Positions 52,906 to 61,037 of a stretch of 64,000 nucleotides of DNA are shown piece by piece. The notes beneath the pieces are model-generated. The model did not search any database, was not told where the DNA came from, and saw only the letters and a program-made list of their open reading frames with translations. This DNA comes from Paenibacillus pedocola. GTDB taxonomy: Bacteria > Bacillota > Bacilli > Paenibacillales > Paenibacillaceae. Position 1 is the first letter of the stretch, and every line of letters begins with the position of its first letter. The position numbers and the translations under genes are program-made. The stretch is taken from the NCBI RefSeq assembly GCF_031599675.1, contig NZ_CP134223.1, positions 4,278,001 through 4,342,000 on the forward strand. Direction: 5' to 3'.

Positions 52906-53727
52906 CTACATCTTCGGAATAAACGCCAGAACCAGCTTCAAAAAGTGCTCGCGCACACGTTCAGCTGTCTCCATCACCTCAGCATGGTTCAGCGGCTGTT
53001 CCAGAATTCCGGCGGCCATATTAGTAATGCAGGAGATTCCCAGTACTTCAATGCCGGCATGGCGGGCCACGATTGTCTCAGATACGGTGGACATTCCTAC
53101 GGCATCTGCACCCTGGCGGCGCAGCATGACGATTTCAGCCGGTGTTTCATAGTTCGGACCAAGCAGACCGGCATAAACGCCTTCCTTGAATTCAAAATTT
53201 TGCGCTGCCGCAGCTTCCTTCGCTACTGCAATCAGACGCGGGCTGTAGGCGGTCGACATATCCGGGAAACGTACGCCAAGCGCATTATCATTCGGTCCTG
53301 TCAGCGGATTGCGGCCGGTCAGATTCAAATGATCAGTGATCAGCATCAGGTCGCCCGGAGTGAAGTCTGTGTTCACACCGCCTGCGGCATTGGTAACGAG
53401 CAGGCTGTTTACGCCCAGCTCTTTCATGACACGCACCGGAAATGCAGTTGTCTCAGGGCCATAGCCTTCGTACATATGGAATCGGCCTTTCATCATGACA
53501 ACCCGGCGGCCTTCGATCATGCCGATCAGCAGCTCGCCTTCATGCCCTTCTACAGTGGAGACAGGGAAATGCGGGATAGCATTGTAGGGAATTACGACTT
53601 CATCTGTAATCAGATCGGCCAGAATGCCCAGACCGGAGCCGAGAATCAAGCCGATTTCCGGAGCTACCGTACATTGATCTTTAATATAAGCTACTGCTTC
53701 TTGAATATGGTCTTGAGTCACTGCCAT
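52906..53727 (-). CDS. punA: Purine-nucleoside phosphorylase (copy 1)
   Basis: 273 residues, same trimeric family: IGLILGSGLGILADLITDEV, FPVSTVEGHEGELLIGMIEG, GRFHMYEGYGPETTAFPVRV, NAAGGVNTDFTPGDLMLITD, YETPAEIVMLRRQGADAVGM. GGAGG precedes the ATG. NAAGG here against NAGGG in copy 2 suggests different substrate preference. It lies 47 bp downstream of deoB in the same operon. Confidence 0.95.
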   Translation of the reverse strand: MAVTQDHIQEAVAYIKDQCTVAPEIGLILGSGLGILADLITDEVVIPYNAIPHFPVSTVEGHEGELLIGMIEGRRVVMMKGRFHMYEGYGPETTAFPVRVMKELGVNSLLVTNAAGGVNTDFTPGDLMLITDHLNLTGRNPLTGPNDNALGVRFPDMSTAYSPRLIAVAKEAAAAQNFEFKEGVYAGLLGPNYETPAEIVMLRRQGADAVGMSTVSETIVARHAGIEVLGISCITNMAAGILEQPLNHAEVMETAERVREHFLKLVLAFIPKM

Positions 53728-53774
53728 GGTTGTTGCCTCCTTGAGGTTATGCCTGTATCATGCAGGCTTCTTTA

Positions 53775-54953
53775 TTATTTGAGTTCTGCCAAAAAGCTTG
53801 TCCCGTACTGCGGCGCTTTTGCCCCGAAATTATCTGCAATCGTTGCCGCAACATCAGAGAAGGTCTGGCGGATGCCGAGGCTGCCCGGCGTCTTGAATCT
53901 TGGGCTGTAAATGAGCAGCGGCACATACTCGCGCGTATGATCCGTTCCGCTATGGATCGGGTCATTCCCATGGTCGGCCGAAATAATCAGCAGATCATCT
54001 TCGCTTAGTGTTGATAGCAGTTCCGGCAGGGCTTCGTCAAAAACCTCCAGTGCACGTCCGTAGCCTTCCGGATCACGGCGGTGGCCGTACAGGGAATCAA
54101 AGTCTACCAGATTGGTGAACAGGAAGCCGTCAAACGGCTTGCGAAGCTCGTCAATCGTGATCTGAATGCCATGCTCATTGCTCTTGGTCGGGTAAGAGGC
54201 TGTAACCCCTTCACCGGTAAAGATGTCGTTGATCTTACCAACAGCAATAACATCTTTGCCGATGTCTTCCAAAGCGTTCATAACCGTCGGTTCCGGAGGC
54301 TTCACGGCATAATCATGACGGTTAGGGGTACGTTTGAAGTCTCCCGGTTCGCCGACATATGGACGGGCAATGACGCGGCCTACTGAGAATTCAGGTGCCA
54401 TCGTCAGCTCGCGGGCGATTTTGCAGGCACTGTACAGCTCTTCCAGCGGAATAATCTCCTCATGTGCTGCAAGCTGGAACACGCTGTCCGCCGAAGTGTA
54501 GACAATCCAGGCTCCGGTCTTCATCTGCTCTTCACCGTACTCCACCAGAATCTCTGTGCCTGAAGCCGGTTTGTTCCCGATGACTTTACGTCCCGTTGCT
54601 GCTTCGAACTTCTCGATCAGTTCAGCGGGGAAGCCGTCCGGATACACATTGAACGGTACTTCAATCTTCAGCCCCATCAGTTCCCAATGGCCGGTCATCG
54701 TATCTTTACCTACAGATACCTCCTGCATTTTGCCGTAATATCCGGTTGGCGCATCTACAGGTTCAAGCGGCGGCAGCGGCGCAATATTCGCCAGGCCTAA
54801 TCTTTGCAGGTTCGGCAGCTTGAGGCCCGGCACCCGCTCCAGAATATGTCCCAGTGTATGGGAACCTTTATCTCCGAAACTTTCGGCATCCGGCGCTTCA
54901 CCGATACCCACACTATCCAGCACAATAAATCCGATCCGTTTAAATGAGGACAT
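53775..54953 (-). CDS. deoB: Phosphopentomutase
   Basis: 392 residues of the alkaline-phosphatase superfamily. Metal-binding and catalytic motifs: VLDSVGIGEAPDAESFGDKG at the start, the catalytic Thr in SVGKDTMTGHWELMG, and DDLLIISADHGNDPIHSGTD with HTREYVPLLIY near the end. It interconverts (deoxy)ribose-1- and 5-phosphate, linking nucleoside cleavage by PunA and Pdp to the pentose phosphate pathway. AAGGAGTGAA precedes the ATG. First salvage gene after xerD. Confidence 0.97.
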   Translation of the reverse strand: MSSFKRIGFIVLDSVGIGEAPDAESFGDKGSHTLGHILERVPGLKLPNLQRLGLANIAPLPPLEPVDAPTGYYGKMQEVSVGKDTMTGHWELMGLKIEVPFNVYPDGFPAELIEKFEAATGRKVIGNKPASGTEILVEYGEEQMKTGAWIVYTSADSVFQLAAHEEIIPLEELYSACKIARELTMAPEFSVGRVIARPYVGEPGDFKRTPNRHDYAVKPPEPTVMNALEDIGKDVIAVGKINDIFTGEGVTASYPTKSNEHGIQITIDELRKPFDGFLFTNLVDFDSLYGHRRDPEGYGRALEVFDEALPELLSTLSEDDLLIISADHGNDPIHSGTDHTREYVPLLIYSPRFKTPGSLGIRQTFSDVAATIADNFGAKAPQYGTSFLAELK

Positions 54954-54959
54954 TCATTC

Positions 54960-55200
54960 ATTCACTCCTTCGAAGTTTGCATTTCCTGAGGTCTTGATCC
55001 AAACAAGAAGAAACGGCTCTACCTTCTTCCGCAGGGGGCACTCCCCTGGAAAGCCCGCGGGCAATAGCCCGCATGTTAGGTACCCGTTTTCTTGCGAAAG
55101 AACCTTCCGGCTGTACCGACGATCCGGCCATTCTTTCAGTATGATTCCATCATAACTATCTTACTCACAAAAAGCATCTTTTTAGCACGTTAATGTACCG
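54960..55200 (-). promoter_or_regulatory. Structured leader upstream of deoB, class unknown
   Basis: The 277-bp gap between xerD and deoB is GC-rich and folds into several stems on the minus strand: TTCTTTCGCAAGAA, GCGGGCTATTGCCCGC, CAGGGG-AGTG-CCCCTG and AGAA...TTCT. No known riboswitch pattern was recognised. It may be a regulatory leader or simply intergenic hairpins. Confidence 0.3.
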
Positions 55201-55230
55201 GGCAAAGACTGGCCAGCCTCTGAAGACTGT

Positions 55231-56124
55231 TTACTTGGCCCGCGGATGATGGCTCTCGTAGACTTCCTTCATATTTTTGCGGGCGATTCCACTGTACACC
55301 TGTGTAGTAGAGATGTCGGCATGTCCGAGCATCTGCTGAACCGAGCGGAGATCCGCACCGCCTTCCAGTAAATGGGCGGCAAAGGAATGCCTCAAGGTAT
55401 GCGGTGTAATATCCTGTTCAATATGGGCTTCACGCGCGTATTTTTTAATGATTTTCCAGAATCCCTGACGGGTCAGCCGTCCGCCGAGACTATTCAGAAA
55501 CAAAGCAGGCTCCTCCTGATTCCCCCGCAGCAGCTTGTCCCGCATCCCGGCCGTATAGGCAGCAACGCTGTCTGCAGCAATGGTACCGATCGGCACCACC
55601 CGCTCTTTGCCGGATGCCGCACTGCAGCGGGCAAATTTCAGCTCCGTCTGCACGTCCTCTATATTCAGCGAGATCAGTTCAGAGACGCGGATGCCGGTTG
55701 CGTACAGCAGCTCCAGCATTGCCTTATCCCGCATGCCCTGCGGACTGGTCTCATCAGGTGCAGCCAGCAGCCGCTCAATTTCAACAATACTCAGTATCAT
55801 CGGCGGCTTCTTGCTGGGTTTGATCATTTCCATATCAAGGGTAGGGTCCTGCTCAACCAGCCGTGTCTTAAGCAAATAGTGAAAAAACGCGCGCAGCGAT
55901 ACCGTGTTCCGGTTAACCGTGGCCGTTGCCCGCCCGGCACCGCGGAGTCCGGCGAGATACTGAATGAGATGCGATCTTCTGATCTCCCCCGGCGATACGA
56001 TCCCCCGCTCCCCGGCGAATTCCAAAAACTGCGAGATATCGCGTCCATAAGATTCCAGCGTACTCGAAGACAGACCTTTATCAACGGACAGATATTGCAT
56101 AAAAGGCTGCAAATGTGACTTCAT
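55231..56124 (-). CDS. xerD: Site-specific tyrosine recombinase XerD
   Basis: 297 residues. The ATG at 56124 is favoured because GGGAG lies 9 bases before it; a GTG at 56133 overlaps the site. The N-terminal SAM-like domain (MQYLSVDKGLSSSTLESYGR) is followed by the catalytic residues: Arg in YATGIRVSELISL, HTLRHSFAAHLLEGG (His-x-x-Arg), LGHADISTTQVYSG (His and nucleophile Tyr). It resolves chromosome dimers with XerC. Downstream of fur and the DUF4227 gene, as in Bacillus. Confidence 0.95.
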   Translation of the reverse strand: MKSHLQPFMQYLSVDKGLSSSTLESYGRDISQFLEFAGERGIVSPGEIRRSHLIQYLAGLRGAGRATATVNRNTVSLRAFFHYLLKTRLVEQDPTLDMEMIKPSKKPPMILSIVEIERLLAAPDETSPQGMRDKAMLELLYATGIRVSELISLNIEDVQTELKFARCSAASGKERVVPIGTIAADSVAAYTAGMRDKLLRGNQEEPALFLNSLGGRLTRQGFWKIIKKYAREAHIEQDITPHTLRHSFAAHLLEGGADLRSVQQMLGHADISTTQVYSGIARKNMKEVYESHHPRAK

Positions 56125-56278
56125 TCTACTCACTCTCCCGTCTGCTCAGGCTGCTCTTCGCGGCTATGCAGCATTTAGGCATATGAGTCTGACAGCCGGC
56201 CTGTAACAGCAAACCGGGCAAACTCACCTTAGCTACATTCGACAGACTTCTAGCTTTTTCCTGCTTTTGGCCGCAGCT

Positions 56279-56512
56279 TCACTCGCCGTACCAGTAGTAC
56301 AGCCGCAGGCGCTGCCCGGCATTCAGCTCTTCCTCGGGGTGCGGGGAATCCTGAAACGCCCGGACAGCCGAGCCTTCCGGGATTTCATAATGATCTACCG
56401 GACTGATCCAGGCGCCGATCCAGTTCAGCGCATAATAAAAAAGGCAGCTCAGGGCAACCAGCATAGTCATAAAATACAACCGGCGCACCGTTTTGGGCAC
56501 AGAGATAATCAT
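56279..56512 (-). CDS. DUF4227 family protein (YqzK-like)
   Basis: 77 residues. One N-terminal membrane helix (about 12-34) is followed by a short domain outside: DHYEIPEGSAVRAFQDSPHP, RLRLYYWYGE. The position between fur and xerD matches yqzK in Bacillus, which supports the family call. AGGAGGTATC precedes the ATG. Function unknown. Confidence 0.85.
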   Translation of the reverse strand: MIISVPKTVRRLYFMTMLVALSCLFYYALNWIGAWISPVDHYEIPEGSAVRAFQDSPHPEEELNAGQRLRLYYWYGE

Positions 56513-56656
56513 TTAAGATACCTCCTAAAAGTTTAGTAACGATGAAACGCTTTGTACATAACAGTCTACGGAAATATAGTTACCACTCGCGTTAACTCGT
56601 CCTACACTGTATGCGCCGGATATTGATAGTATGTATTTCTTCTGGAAAAATCATTT

Positions 56657-56691
56657 AAAAAGCCCCCTCCGGCAGATACCGGGGAGAGCTT
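56657..56691 (-). terminator. Terminator of fur
   Basis: On the minus strand AAGCTCTCCCCGG pairs with CCGGAGGGGGCTT, followed by TTTAAATG. It separates fur from the DUF4227 gene. Confidence 0.8.
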
Positions 56692-56716
56692 GTGCGGTAA
56701 TTCCTCATCTATAAGC

Positions 56717-57184
56717 TTATTCGGGAGCGTTGCCGTCCGCAGCATTCTTCTCATTACAACGGTGGCAAATCCCGTGAAAATCAAGTCTATGATCAAGCAC
56801 CGTAAAATTATAATCTTTCTCAAGCCGCTCTTCCAGCGGTCCCAGCCAGTCCTCGCGAATCTCGTCCATCGAGCCGCATTGCACACAGATCAAATGATGA
56901 TGATGATGTTTAGCTGTATCCGTCCGCAGATCATAGCGGGCAACACCGTCTCCGAAATTAATCTTCTCCACGACATGAAGTTCGCTGAGCAGTTCCAGGG
57001 TACGATATACGGTGGCGAGACCGATCTCGGGAGCCTTCTCTTTTACAAGCATAAACACATCTTCAGCGCTTAGATGATCTTCTTCATTCTCCAGCAGCAC
57101 TCTTAAGGTCGCTTCCCGTTGGGGCGTAAGCTTATATCCTTGGGATTGTAGCTGTTGTTTTATCTTGTCTATCCGGGCTTCCAC
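56717..57184 (-). CDS. fur: Ferric uptake regulator family protein
   Basis: 155 residues. The winged-helix DNA-binding domain has YKLTPQREATLRVLLENEED and GLATVYRTLELLSELHVVEK. The dimerisation domain carries the metal-site cluster KHHHHHLICVQCGSMDEI and a second Cys pair in FHGICHRCNEK. The order fur-DUF4227-xerD supports Fur rather than PerR or Zur, which look alike. Iron-bound Fur should repress genes such as the flavoprotein reductase at 15799. GGGAGGGAG-type sequence precedes the ATG. Confidence 0.92.
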   Translation of the reverse strand: MEARIDKIKQQLQSQGYKLTPQREATLRVLLENEEDHLSAEDVFMLVKEKAPEIGLATVYRTLELLSELHVVEKINFGDGVARYDLRTDTAKHHHHHLICVQCGSMDEIREDWLGPLEERLEKDYNFTVLDHRLDFHGICHRCNEKNAADGNAPE

Positions 57185-57516
57185 CTATCTCCCTCCCCCT
57201 TGGAAAATTACCGCACCGGGCACAAAACCACTTCTTACATTATAGGGGGAGTCGCTTTGAGAAGTCAAACGCTTTTAGAACAGGTTCAAGGGCAGGACGC
57301 GCGGCATGTATCCACAAAAAAAGGGACCCCGCCGGCGTCCGGCAGGGCCAAGTTCTATTATAAGGGGGTCATGTGACTACTATAAGCCCGGAAGCTTAAA
57401 ATAGAATGAATGAAAGATAAAGGTTTGATGAAACGGTGCGTTAAAATGCTTGAATCCGGCAGAAACCTGCAAGATAATGGAAGTATGTTGGGATTAGCGA
57501 TTGTACTTGGAGTAAA
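57185..57516. other. Intergenic region with a terminator-like hairpin
   Basis: 332 bp upstream of fur. It holds the fur promoter region and a strong minus-strand terminator-like hairpin (57314-57352) with no obvious gene in front of it. Nothing else seen. Confidence 0.45.
57314..57352 (-). terminator. Orphan terminator upstream of fur
   Basis: On the minus strand GGCCCTGCCGG pairs with the GCCGGCGGGGTCC arm, followed by TTTTTTTG. The nearest minus-strand gene upstream (spoIIM) ends over 800 bp away and has its own terminator, so it may end an unseen small RNA or shield fur. Confidence 0.6.
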
Positions 57517-57717
57517 GTGGTGATTTTTATCAGAACGCAGGTAATCAAAAAATCCGTTAAGGCTATACTTATGTTCTTAGCCATCCTTAAAATGCTGCAC
57601 TACATCCTCAAAGAAGTTATATTCGGAAACGCCGCCTCGATAGGAGTAGCCGCTAGCTTTTCTGAAAGGACAGGCCTCTGGGTTATCATTCTGTTGAGCT
57701 TGATTTTGACGGTATGA
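57517..57717 (+). CDS. Possible small membrane protein
   Basis: 66 codons from a GTG at 57517, with TTGGAG upstream. Two hydrophobic stretches: VKAILMFLAILKMLHYILK, and GLWVIILLSLILTV at the end, with FGNAASIGVAASFSERT between. No family recognised. It lies in repeat-bearing intergenic DNA and may be a chance frame. Confidence 0.35.
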   Translation: MVIFIRTQVIKKSVKAILMFLAILKMLHYILKEVIFGNAASIGVAASFSERTGLWVIILLSLILTV

Positions 57718-58117
57718 GTGCTTAATGAGCGAAATTGACTTAAATCATGAGATCTGTAATAGACTAAATGGAATGAATCCACTTACATTATAGATTGCAG
57801 AGACAATAATGAATTTTAAGGGAAAATGTCCATCTAATTTATCCTCTTTTAAGCAAATGTCTACTTTTCGCTCAATGTAAGTGGATTCATTCCACTTACA
57901 TGTTGACTACAGGGAAAACCTGCTGAATTAGTAGGTGTTTTTCCACTTAGTATCCTGCTAATGTGCTATATTGTGCTTTTTACATTTTGCTGTCAGGATG
58001 CTTCATATTCGATGACATGCTTGCCGGGAATGGCTGTTTCATTAATGCATGCAAGTCTGTCCGGCGGTCTGGAAGAACTGGATTTACAGCCTTAACAAGA
58101 CTAAACAAACAATAAAA
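57718..58117. repeat. Intergenic repeat region with long inverted repeat
   Basis: GGAATGAATCCACTTACAT (57770-57788) recurs inverted at 57875-57893, and the right copy is itself inside a palindrome, ATGTAAGTGGA-TTCAT-TCCACTTACAT (57875-57901). GAGCGAAA (57727) and TTTCGCTC (57866) form an outer inverted pair. The CCACTTA and GAGCGAA words are shared with the region at 50276-50638. No coding sequence. Confidence 0.55.
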
Positions 58118-58155
58118 TAAATAACCTGTCAGGCTATGGCCCGGCAGGTTATTTT
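58118..58155. terminator. Terminator of spoIIM
   Basis: AACCTG...CAGGTT with a loop of about 18 nt. On the minus strand it is followed by ATTTATTTTATT, on the plus strand by ATTTTTAT. Confidence 0.8.
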
Positions 58156-58174
58156 TATGCACATAGAAGTGGCT

Positions 58175-58810
58175 TCACACACTCTGACCTATCAGCATCG
58201 GTGTCACCCATCTCATCATCTCCGGTGTCACCCAGGCTTCGAACCCGGAAATCCCCAGCACGAGCACGGCCATCCCGAGGGAGAGCAGCGTATACATGGC
58301 AAAAGGTCTGGTCACCGGCGTACGCCGCTGGCCAAGCACGCGGCTGCGGATCATCAGCAGGGAAAAGGCGATAGCCGCCGCACTGCTGACAAGCAGTACC
58401 GGAATCAGCACCAGATTGTGCGGAGCCACAGAGACAAGCGCGAACAGCATCCCGTGCCAAGAATACTCGCTGACCAGGCAGCCGACCGTAAAGCCGATCA
58501 GCACCCCTTTGAGAAAATCAAGGATCAGAATCCCCGGCAGTCCGATCACCGACAAGCCCAGAATCCAGATCAGGCCGACCCACTTCAGATTCAGCGCGGC
58601 AATGCTCCAGTAGGAATCAGGAGCGGCGGGCAGTCCCTGCTGATCCACCGTGACAAAGAAATTACCCAGGTAATCACCCAGCTCCTGCTGCTGATCAAGT
58701 GTCAGCGCACTTACAATAAGTGCCCCAAAAACGACCCCAACCAGAAATAATACCGCAACAAAAATATAAAGAGGCGTCTGTTCCTTGATCATCAGCCGCA
58801 TACTGCGCAT
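58175..58810 (-). CDS. spoIIM: Stage II sporulation protein M
   Basis: 211 residues, five to six membrane helices. It opens MIKEQTPLYIFVAVLFLVGV and contains LKGVLIGFTVGCLVSEYSWH with GMLFALVSVAPHNLVLIPVL, typical of SpoIIM. It joins SpoIID and SpoIIP in the engulfment complex that remodels peptidoglycan around the forespore. AAGGAGAACG lies before the ATG. The neighbours endonuclease Q gene and nudF match the Bacillus spoIIM region. Confidence 0.93.
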   Translation of the reverse strand: MRSMRLMIKEQTPLYIFVAVLFLVGVVFGALIVSALTLDQQQELGDYLGNFFVTVDQQGLPAAPDSYWSIAALNLKWVGLIWILGLSVIGLPGILILDFLKGVLIGFTVGCLVSEYSWHGMLFALVSVAPHNLVLIPVLLVSSAAAIAFSLLMIRSRVLGQRRTPVTRPFAMYTLLSLGMAVLVLGISGFEAWVTPEMMRWVTPMLIGQSV

Positions 58811-58912
58811 AGGGACGTTCTCCTTTCAGGTCACATGTTACACCATATGAGGAAACGTCCCGCTGTATGACTTGTCCTTTGGATATATGAGCCGTTCCGG
58901 AGCAAGAGCCCG

Positions 58913-60112
58913 CTATCTCTCGGTGCTCTTCACTTTACCGTAAGTCCCGCCGCCTCCGGAGGTCAGCTCAAGCCGGCCCGTACGCGCCAGAACGATCTGT
59001 GCCGCTAATTGGGATCCCGCTATTTGAGCAAGCTCCGCCTCGCCGGCACGGTGCAGGATATTCATCTCCGTGCCAAAAGCCGCCAGCAGCGCGTTCATTT
59101 TGGCCTTGCCCAGGCCCGGGATAAACTCGAGCGGAACCTGGTAGTGATAAGGCGGACGATGTGCCGGAACATGCGGCTGCTCACGGTCAGCGATATGCAA
59201 TATCCGGTCAAACACCCCTTGCACCAGCTTAAGGCTGCCGCAATAAGGGCAGCGTTCCGAGGTGGCATACGCCTCGTCGATAATGCTGCCACATCCGGCG
59301 CAGTAGCTCCGGTGATATTTGCCAAGCCGCGGATTCAGGCCGAAATTGGCACTGACCCTCCGGCCCCCACGACGCTCAAGCGCAAGGCGCAGCTCGCTGA
59401 ACGAAGGCTTCGTAAGTTCTATTACATTGTACTCGCGGCCGATTTTGCCGAGAGAATGCGCGTCGGAATTGGTCAGGAAGGTATAGCTGTCCAGCTCGGA
59501 AATATATCCCGCCATTTCCGAATCCGCGCTGAGGCCAAGCTCAACCGCCGCAATCCGTTCCAGATCAAACAGCTCCGCCATCCGCTCCGCCGCACAGCCA
59601 TACAGCCCTTTATGCGGCGTGAAAATGTGCGCGGGAATCAGTATTCCTCCCCGTCCGCAGATTTCATCCTGCAGGTCTCTGGAGGAGGCATACAGCCGCT
59701 GCGAGCTGAGGTTGATGTTGCGCATATACCGGCTCATCCAGCCGCTGAAATCCTCCATGGCAGCAAGGTCCGGCAGGAAAGCCAGTACATGACATTCCTT
59801 ACGGCCGGGCTCACGGATTTCGATTTCGCTCCCCAGAAGGAGTGTCGTTCCCCGGTAAGCAATTCCCCCGCCTTCTGCCGCGGTCATCTCACCAGACTCA
59901 AGAGAATCACGGATATCCTGCAGCACGCCCGGCGAATGGCTGTCAATGATGCCGATCAGCTCTATCCCCTTGCGTTCCGCCGCTTCTATGGCGATGTTTG
60001 CAAAGGTGAGATTCCGGCTTCCGCTGATTTTGACTGCCTGTCCGGCGGAGGTCCGGCCGATATGAACATGGAGATCGCAGTAAAAGCTGCGCAGTTCCGG
60101 TTCTAGTGCCAT
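58913..60112 (-). CDS. Endonuclease Q family protein (YqxK-like)
   Basis: About 399 residues. The ATG at 60112 (MALEPELRSFYCDLHVHIGR) gives the usual family start; an ATG at 60139 overlaps nudF further. The PHP-type metal site has YCDLHVHIG, IDSHSPG and FLTNSDAHSLGKIGREYN. A zinc ribbon has CAGCGSI and CPYCGSL. A helix-hairpin-helix has IPGLGKAKMNALLAAFG. Endonuclease Q cuts DNA 5' to deaminated bases and abasic sites, so a repair role is likely. Overlaps nudF by 10 bp. Confidence 0.9.
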   Translation of the reverse strand: MALEPELRSFYCDLHVHIGRTSAGQAVKISGSRNLTFANIAIEAAERKGIELIGIIDSHSPGVLQDIRDSLESGEMTAAEGGGIAYRGTTLLLGSEIEIREPGRKECHVLAFLPDLAAMEDFSGWMSRYMRNINLSSQRLYASSRDLQDEICGRGGILIPAHIFTPHKGLYGCAAERMAELFDLERIAAVELGLSADSEMAGYISELDSYTFLTNSDAHSLGKIGREYNVIELTKPSFSELRLALERRGGRRVSANFGLNPRLGKYHRSYCAGCGSIIDEAYATSERCPYCGSLKLVQGVFDRILHIADREQPHVPAHRPPYHYQVPLEFIPGLGKAKMNALLAAFGTEMNILHRAGEAELAQIAGSQLAAQIVLARTGRLELTSGGGGTYGKVKSTER

Positions 60113-60675
60113 TGACCTGTCAGCGTGTAGAGATGCCATGCGTACACTGCCATCATGGTTTTGGCATCGGCAATCCGCCCGTCCGCAATGTACTGATACG
60201 CTTCCTCCAGTGTCAGCTCAGAGACCTCTAAGAATTCATCCTCGTCCAGCGCCATATCCCCCGGCTGGGCATTGTCCGTCACATACAGATGGATGATTTC
60301 ATCCGCAAAGCCGGGTGAGGTATAGAAGGATTTCAGCAACTTCAGCTCCCCGCTGTGAAAGCCGGTTTCCTCCTGCAGCTCACGTCCTGCGGCTGCCAGC
60401 GGGTCCTCGCCTTTATCCAGCTTGCCTGCAGGAATCTCTACCTCCGTGCGGTGCATCGGCTGGCGGTACTGCTCTACCACAAGCATTTTATTGTTGTTCA
60501 ATGCCAGCACCGCGACAGCACCAGGATGCTTCACCACCTCACGGGTAGCGGTATTGCCGTCCGGCAGCTTCACGGTATCTACCTGAAGGGTAATGATTTT
60601 GCCTTCAAAAATCGGCTGCGTGGACAATGTCTCTTCGTCTAAGGCCGGGTTGCGGTTCAATTCTTCTTTTTTCAT
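60103..60675 (-). CDS. nudF: NUDIX hydrolase, ADP-ribose pyrophosphatase type
   Basis: 190 residues. The ATG at 60675 follows AAAGGAG by 11 bases. The complete Nudix box reads GKLDKGEDPLAAAGRELQEE plus TGF. It starts STQPIFEGKIITLQVDTVKL and ends DEFLEVSELTLEEAYQYIAD, typical of ADP-ribose pyrophosphatases. It hydrolyses ADP-ribose to AMP and ribose-5-phosphate. First gene of nudF-endoQ, next to spoIIM as in Bacillus. Confidence 0.93.
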   Translation of the reverse strand: MKKEELNRNPALDEETLSTQPIFEGKIITLQVDTVKLPDGNTATREVVKHPGAVAVLALNNNKMLVVEQYRQPMHRTEVEIPAGKLDKGEDPLAAAGRELQEETGFHSGELKLLKSFYTSPGFADEIIHLYVTDNAQPGDMALDEDEFLEVSELTLEEAYQYIADGRIADAKTMMAVYAWHLYTLTGQWH

Positions 60676-60752
60676 AGTTTCATGGTCTCCTTTAACTGGG
60701 CTCTGCATAAGGTGTATTATAGCAAACTTAAGGGGAAAGAAGGAATGCAGGC

Positions 60753-60926
60753 ATGAAGGACATTCTTATCCGTACAAGCACATCAGCAGTTACAATCGCA
60801 GGCAAGCCTGAGCAGATTAAAGCGGTCATTGCAGGCTGGGCGGAAAAGTACGGACGTGATATGCCCCTGGCCTACGTTCTGCGGCTGCAGGCAGAGTCCC
60901 GGATTCATCCGCCAAAAGCCGGCTGA
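60753..60926 (+). CDS. Small protein in the position of MciZ (FtsZ inhibitor)
   Basis: 57 residues starting MKDILIRTSTSAVTIAGKPE, then QIKAVIAGWAEKYGRDMPLA, ending ESRIHPPKAG. AAGGAATGCAGG precedes the ATG. MciZ of Bacillus (40 residues) lies next to nudF and has a strand followed by a V-G-K-x-x-x-I-R-x-x-L helix; here a similar V-T-I-A-G-K-P-E-Q-I-K-A-V-I run occurs. MciZ blocks Z-ring formation in the mother cell during sporulation. Call rests on synteny and a short pattern. Confidence 0.55.
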   Translation: MKDILIRTSTSAVTIAGKPEQIKAVIAGWAEKYGRDMPLAYVLRLQAESRIHPPKAG

Positions 60927-60963
60927 ATATTACATTTGCCACCTTCACCCGCCGGCTAAACAT

Positions 60964-61001
60964 AAGGAGCTGTTCCCGGTTTTTCCCGGAAACAGCTCCT
61001 T
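60964..61001. terminator. Bidirectional terminator after the MciZ-like gene and the M20 peptidase
   Basis: AAGGAGCTGTT pairs with AACAGCTCCTT, plus CCGG/CCGG inside. The plus strand continues TCATTTCATTTATT. It lies between convergent genes. Confidence 0.75.
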
Positions 61002-61037
61002 CATTTCATTTATTCTCCTTGCAGGCAGCTCATTCTA

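Noticed and set aside
59009..60106. Plus-strand frame of 365 codons
   Set aside because: Antisense to the endonuclease Q gene with its complete metal, zinc-ribbon and HhH motifs.
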